DNA of 23,155 bases, from NCBI GenBank assembly GCA_047459075.1, contig VSCH01000046.1:1-23155 (forward strand), written 5' to 3'. Source of the stretch: ZC4RG19 sp017577565. Lineage in GTDB: Bacteria > Actinomycetota > Acidimicrobiia > Acidimicrobiales > VFJN01. The position numbers and the translations under genes are program-made. Numbering within the stretch: position 1 is the stretch's first letter; the number at the start of each line of letters is the position of its first letter. The notes below the pieces were generated by a model. That model saw nothing but the letters and a program-made list of their open reading frames with translations. It did no database searches and was not told the DNA's origin. Below, piece by piece: positions 20,267-23,155 of this stretch.

Positions 20267-22905
20267 GGCCACCGCTCGCGGCTCCTCGTGACCTGCCCGA
20301 TGATCCGGTGCAGCTCCCGCCGGTTGCGCCGCAGCCGGAGGCGGTCGGACACACCGCCGATCGGGCTGCGGAGCAGGCTGCGGGGCGCACGCGTCTTCAT
20401 GGTCACGGACAGCCGCCCCTCCGGGCGCCCGCCGGCGGCCGGACCCGTGCCGGCGGCCGCCGGACCGCTGCCGACCGGTCCGGTGCCCCCGCCCGCCGCG
20501 CCGCCGGCCGGCGGGGCGGGCGGGATCGGCCCGGTGCCGGGCGGCGTCGCCGCGGGGGACGGCCTCGGGGCGGGCGGCGCGGCCGGTGGCGACCCGGCAG
20601 GGCCGGCCGGTCCGCCACCAGCCGGTGCGCCGCTGCCGGGCTGCGGTGGTGTGGGCGCGGCGGGGCCGGTGCCGGTCTGTCGGGCGGCCGCGGGTGCTGC
20701 GGGGCGCAGCGGGGGCACGGTGGGGGTGGCGCCGGTGCCGGTCGTGGCGGGTCCGGTGCCGGTGCGGGTCCCGGTCCGGGTGCCACGACCCGATCTGGTC
20801 GTGGTGGTGCTCGCGCCGGTCGTCGCCCGGCCGGTGCGACCGGTTGCGCCGCCGGCGACCGCGGCGGCACCTCCGCTCGCACGCGTGCTGGCACCGCCCC
20901 TCGGGAGCGCCCTGGGCCCGCCGCCAGGGAGGGCCGTCGGCCGGCCGCCGGCGCCGCCGACGCCCGTGGGCGCCCGGGTACCGGACGAGCCCGACCTCCC
21001 GGAGATCACGTACTCGTAGTTGATGTTGCCCCGCTCCCGGGTGCGCTCCATGATCTCGAGGTTGCGGAGCGACCGGCGGGCGACCCGTCGCTCGATGCGC
21101 CGGGTCAGGTAGCTGCGGGCGGCGAAGTCCTCGGCGCCGGTCAGGTTGGCGCCGACCGGCCCACCCTGGTAGCCGGCGTTGTGGGGGGAGAGCCGGGTCA
21201 GGCTGTCGGCGAACTTGCCGGCCAGCGTCCTGCTGGCCGCCAGCAGGCGCCGGCGGAGCACGAACATCGTGAGCAGCACGACGAGCACCAGCACCCAGCG
21301 CTGGAAGAGGTTCACGCCCATGAGCGCGCCGAGCGTGGTGTCGACCGAGACCACGAGCAGAGTGAGGAGGGCCGCGGTGCCGACCACCACCACGAAGACC
21401 TGCAGCAGGGCGCCGAGCCACACCCAGGCGCACCGCCGGGCCGCCCCCGGGAACACCGCGGCGACCGCGGCGAACGGCGTCGCGGCGAAGATCAGCGTGA
21501 GCGTGAACTTCGCGATGAGCAGCGTCAGGGCGAGGAGGCCGAAGAGGGCGACGAGGACGAGCGCGCCCACGAGGTTGAGCCCGGCGGCGACGGTCCGCTC
21601 CGCCGAGGCCTGCCGGTTGAAGGAGGCGAGCTCGCTGCACCCGGCCCGCTCCATGTGCCGTGCGGCCCACTGCGGGTTCGGGTCCTGGATCCGGAGGATG
21701 TGCTCCTTGGCCGCGATGCACGCGTCGGGGGCGCAGTCGGCCCCGTCCTCCCCGCAGCGCCCGTCCTCGCCCGACAGCCCGACGCGCCGGCCCCAGTTGA
21801 GCTGGTCGTAGGCCGAGTCGACGAAGGCGATGTGGAGGTCGCGCTGCAGGGGCCCGACCGCGTCCTCCACGCTCGGGGGCTCGTCGTCGTCCCACCGCGG
21901 GTCGTTGCCGGTGCCCGCCAGCAGGACGCCGGCCGTGAGGTGGTCCATGGTGTCGACCGTGTCGACGATGTACGAGCTCTCCTCGGTCGTGATGTCGTTG
22001 ACGACGACGACGGCGAGCATGGCCAGCACCACCGAGAGGAGGAACTCGCTGGCGCCGTGGGCGGTCTTCCCGCGGAGCACCGCGAAGGCGACCCAGCCCG
22101 CCAGCACCAGCCAGGCGATCCGTTCGAGCTGCAGCGGCTCGACGACCTGGAGCTGGAAGGTGTGGGCCAGCTTGGCCGGCAGCTCGAGGCCGCCCGCCAG
22201 CCGCCAGTTCAGCGCGTAGCCGATCAGCCAGATCGCGGCGCCGATGATCAGCGTCGCGATGTCGAACAGGAAGACCATGACGTAGCCGAGCAGGTCGTCG
22301 AGCTTGTCGACGCTGAACCACGGCGACCGCTCGAACGTCAGGTCGTAGCTCGTGGTGGGGAACGCGCCGACGCACGTCCCGGGCATCAGCACGCTGCCGC
22401 CGTCGTCGGAGCTCCCGTCGCAGCGCGGCAGCACCGTCGCGTCGATGAGCGAGCACTCCTTGTGGGTGAGGATCTCCTCGCTGAGCCACTCCCGGACGTC
22501 GTCCGGCAGGTCGGCAGGGGGGTTCCAGGTCCGACGGTGGGTGCCGCCCACCGCCCACCTGCTCAGGTCGACCAGCGGGAGCTCGTCGAGCACGGCGGCG
22601 AGCTCGGCGAGGGGCCCCTCGTTGGGGCAGTCGACCTGGTGCCCGTCCGTCGCGGGCGGAGGCTCGGGTGAGGGTCCGGGTTGCGGCGACGGCGTGGGGG
22701 GCGTCGTCGGTGCCGTCGTCGTGGTGGCCTGCGGCGGTGGTGGCGCGGGTGTCGGCGTCGGCGTCTGATCCGGTTGCGAGGGCCTCGCCTCCGCCGGGAG
22801 GGCGACCATCGCCCAGACGCCGCCGACGGCGAGGGCCGTCAGCAGGACGGCGAGCGCCACCCGCCCGGGGCGGCCCCGGGCGACGGGGCGGGCGCGGCCA
22901 GTCAT
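20263..22905 (-). CDS. VirB6/TrbL-like polytopic membrane protein with secreted and low-complexity extensions
   Basis: 880 residues from ATG at 22905. The start is supported by GGAGGG just upstream and the ATGA overlap with the preceding gene. Layout: a hydrophobic signal or anchor (16-38), a Pro/Thr-rich outer linker (42-90), an outer segment with four cysteines (93, 151, 162, 178), membrane helices about 204-233, 262-278 and 286-304, a further outer loop with five cysteines (384-423), and a membrane bundle about 438-551 with four to five helices. Then comes a basic cytosolic part (552-635), a 190-residue Gly/Ala/Pro/Thr-rich tail (636-829) and a basic C-terminus. This pattern fits the inner-membrane channel component of type IV secretion systems; sequence identity to known VirB6 cannot be judged by eye. 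Its TGA overlaps the next gene. Confidence 0.75.
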   Translation of the reverse strand: MTGRARPVARGRPGRVALAVLLTALAVGGVWAMVALPAEARPSQPDQTPTPTPAPPPPQATTTTAPTTPPTPSPQPGPSPEPPPATDGHQVDCPNEGPLAELAAVLDELPLVDLSRWAVGGTHRRTWNPPADLPDDVREWLSEEILTHKECSLIDATVLPRCDGSSDDGGSVLMPGTCVGAFPTTSYDLTFERSPWFSVDKLDDLLGYVMVFLFDIATLIIGAAIWLIGYALNWRLAGGLELPAKLAHTFQLQVVEPLQLERIAWLVLAGWVAFAVLRGKTAHGASEFLLSVVLAMLAVVVVNDITTEESSYIVDTVDTMDHLTAGVLLAGTGNDPRWDDDEPPSVEDAVGPLQRDLHIAFVDSAYDQLNWGRRVGLSGEDGRCGEDGADCAPDACIAAKEHILRIQDPNPQWAARHMERAGCSELASFNRQASAERTVAAGLNLVGALVLVALFGLLALTLLIAKFTLTLIFAATPFAAVAAVFPGAARRCAWVWLGALLQVFVVVVGTAALLTLLVVSVDTTLGALMGVNLFQRWVLVLVVLLTMFVLRRRLLAASRTLAGKFADSLTRLSPHNAGYQGGPVGANLTGAEDFAARSYLTRRIERRVARRSLRNLEIMERTRERGNINYEYVISGRSGSSGTRAPTGVGGAGGRPTALPGGGPRALPRGGASTRASGGAAAVAGGATGRTGRATTGASTTTTRSGRGTRTGTRTGTGPATTGTGATPTVPPLRPAAPAAARQTGTGPAAPTPPQPGSGAPAGGGPAGPAGSPPAAPPAPRPSPAATPPGTGPIPPAPPAGGAAGGGTGPVGSGPAAAGTGPAAGGRPEGRLSVTMKTRAPRSLLRSPIGGVSDRLRLRRNRRELHRIIGQVTRSRERWP
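20419..21000 (-). repeat. low-complexity coding repeat: GTGP-type motifs in the VirB6-like tail
   Basis: Codes for residues 636-829 of the VirB6-like protein. GTGP recurs at least five times (near 716, 745, 790, 807 and 819) among TGT, RTG, GGG and PAAP runs. At the DNA level GGTGCCGG-like units recur on the plus strand. The repeat likely gives a flexible, disordered arm and is prone to slippage. Confidence 0.65.
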
Positions 22906-23155
22906 CCCTCCGGCTCCTCGCCGGCGAGCGCCCGGGCCAGCGGTGTCCGCCGGCGGGCTCGGGCGGCGCGCCGGGCGGTGCGCACGGCGTCGAGGTCGGG
23001 GGCCCGGCACGGGCGCTCGGTCGGTTCGTAGGGGGCGACGACCTCGGGACGGAGGGGCGCCGCCTCGTCGCCGGCCGAGGCGGGCTCGGCGAGGCCGGGC
23101 TCGACCTCCGGGAGATCGGGCTCGCCGGCCTCCGGCTCGCCCGCGTCGGCCTCCG
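22902..23155 (-). CDS. C-terminal part of an upstream gene of the type IV secretion cluster (partial)
   Basis: The frame is open from the right edge (first whole codon at 23153) to TGA at 22904-22902, giving 83 residues plus stop. The visible part is a Glu/Pro/Ala-rich acidic stretch (repeats of the kind AGEPE, LPEVEP, LAEPAS), then VVAPYEPTERPCRAPDLDAV, then a strongly basic helix (RTARRAARARRR), and a short acidic end. Third codon positions are almost all G/C, and its TGA overlaps the ATG of the VirB6-like gene in ATGA, so it is a real gene in the same operon. The gene's main domain is outside the window. In such clusters an ATPase, a channel subunit or a small membrane protein often sits here, but nothing visible decides. 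Confidence 0.7.
   Translation of the reverse strand, partial: EADAGEPEAGEPDLPEVEPGLAEPASAGDEAAPLRPEVVAPYEPTERPCRAPDLDAVRTARRAARARRRTPLARALAGEEPEG

Noticed and set aside
20419..21000. Possible CRISPR or tandem-repeat array in the GGTGCCGG-rich stretch
   Set aside because: Units vary in length and spacing, have no spacer structure, and follow the reading frame of the VirB6-like tail, so this is coding low complexity.
1..23155. tRNA, rRNA, insertion sequences, integrase and CRISPR
   Set aside because: No cloverleaf-like or conserved rRNA stretch, transposase motif, terminal inverted repeat or regular repeat-spacer pattern was seen on either strand by eye. A tRNAscan and an IS search would settle it.

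Overview
The window is a stretch of very G+C-rich (clearly above 70% by eye) bacterial chromosome with dense genes, frequent GTG starts, 4-bp stop/start overlaps and almost exclusively G/C third codon positions. Together with a homodimeric AceE-type pyruvate dehydrogenase, an actinobacterial-style HhH-GPD protein and many apparently leaderless promoters, this points to an actinomycete (Actinomycetota), perhaps an Acidimicrobiia-like lineage. The lineage is inference; there is no rRNA or other marker here.

Layout. 1-635: 3' part of an HPP-family membrane protein. 636-954: the only long non-coding gap, flanked by two hairpins and carrying a CRP/FNR-like palindrome. 955-1660 (minus): Phd-type antitoxin and PIN-domain toxin. 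1773-2888: an acyl-CoA dehydrogenase with a strong ribosome binding site. 3065-3508: a small membrane-anchored protein of unknown function that overlaps tail-to-tail with the next operon. 3463-7265 (minus): two half-transporter ABC exporters coupled by a GTGA overlap; their motifs show a heterodimer with one canonical and one degenerate ATP site. 7365-8395: an 83-residue orphan protein and an alpha/beta hydrolase whose nucleophile serine is glycine. 8421-9008 (minus): HhH-GPD protein. 9094-10287: diacylglycerol/lipid kinase. 10275-12977 (minus): aceE. 13041-13550: RNase HI. 13568-16905: hydantoinase/oxoprolinase pair hyuA-hyuB, coupled by GTGA.

16930-23155 (minus): part of a type IV secretion-like (conjugation-type) cluster. 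In transcription order it holds the C-terminal end of an acidic/basic-tailed protein, a VirB6/TrbL-like polytopic protein with a secreted cysteine-containing segment and a long low-complexity tail, a membrane-anchored two-domain peptidoglycan hydrolase, and a VirD4/TraG-like coupling ATPase. The first three are joined by ATGA and GTGA overlaps. The cluster runs off the right edge, and no integrase, relaxase or attachment site is visible, so whether it is mobile cannot be decided here.

A regulatory theme crosses the window. At least seven genes have a TANNNT hexamer ending 6-8 nt before the start codon and no Shine-Dalgarno sequence, as expected for leaderless mRNAs. The acyl-CoA dehydrogenase is the clear leadered exception.
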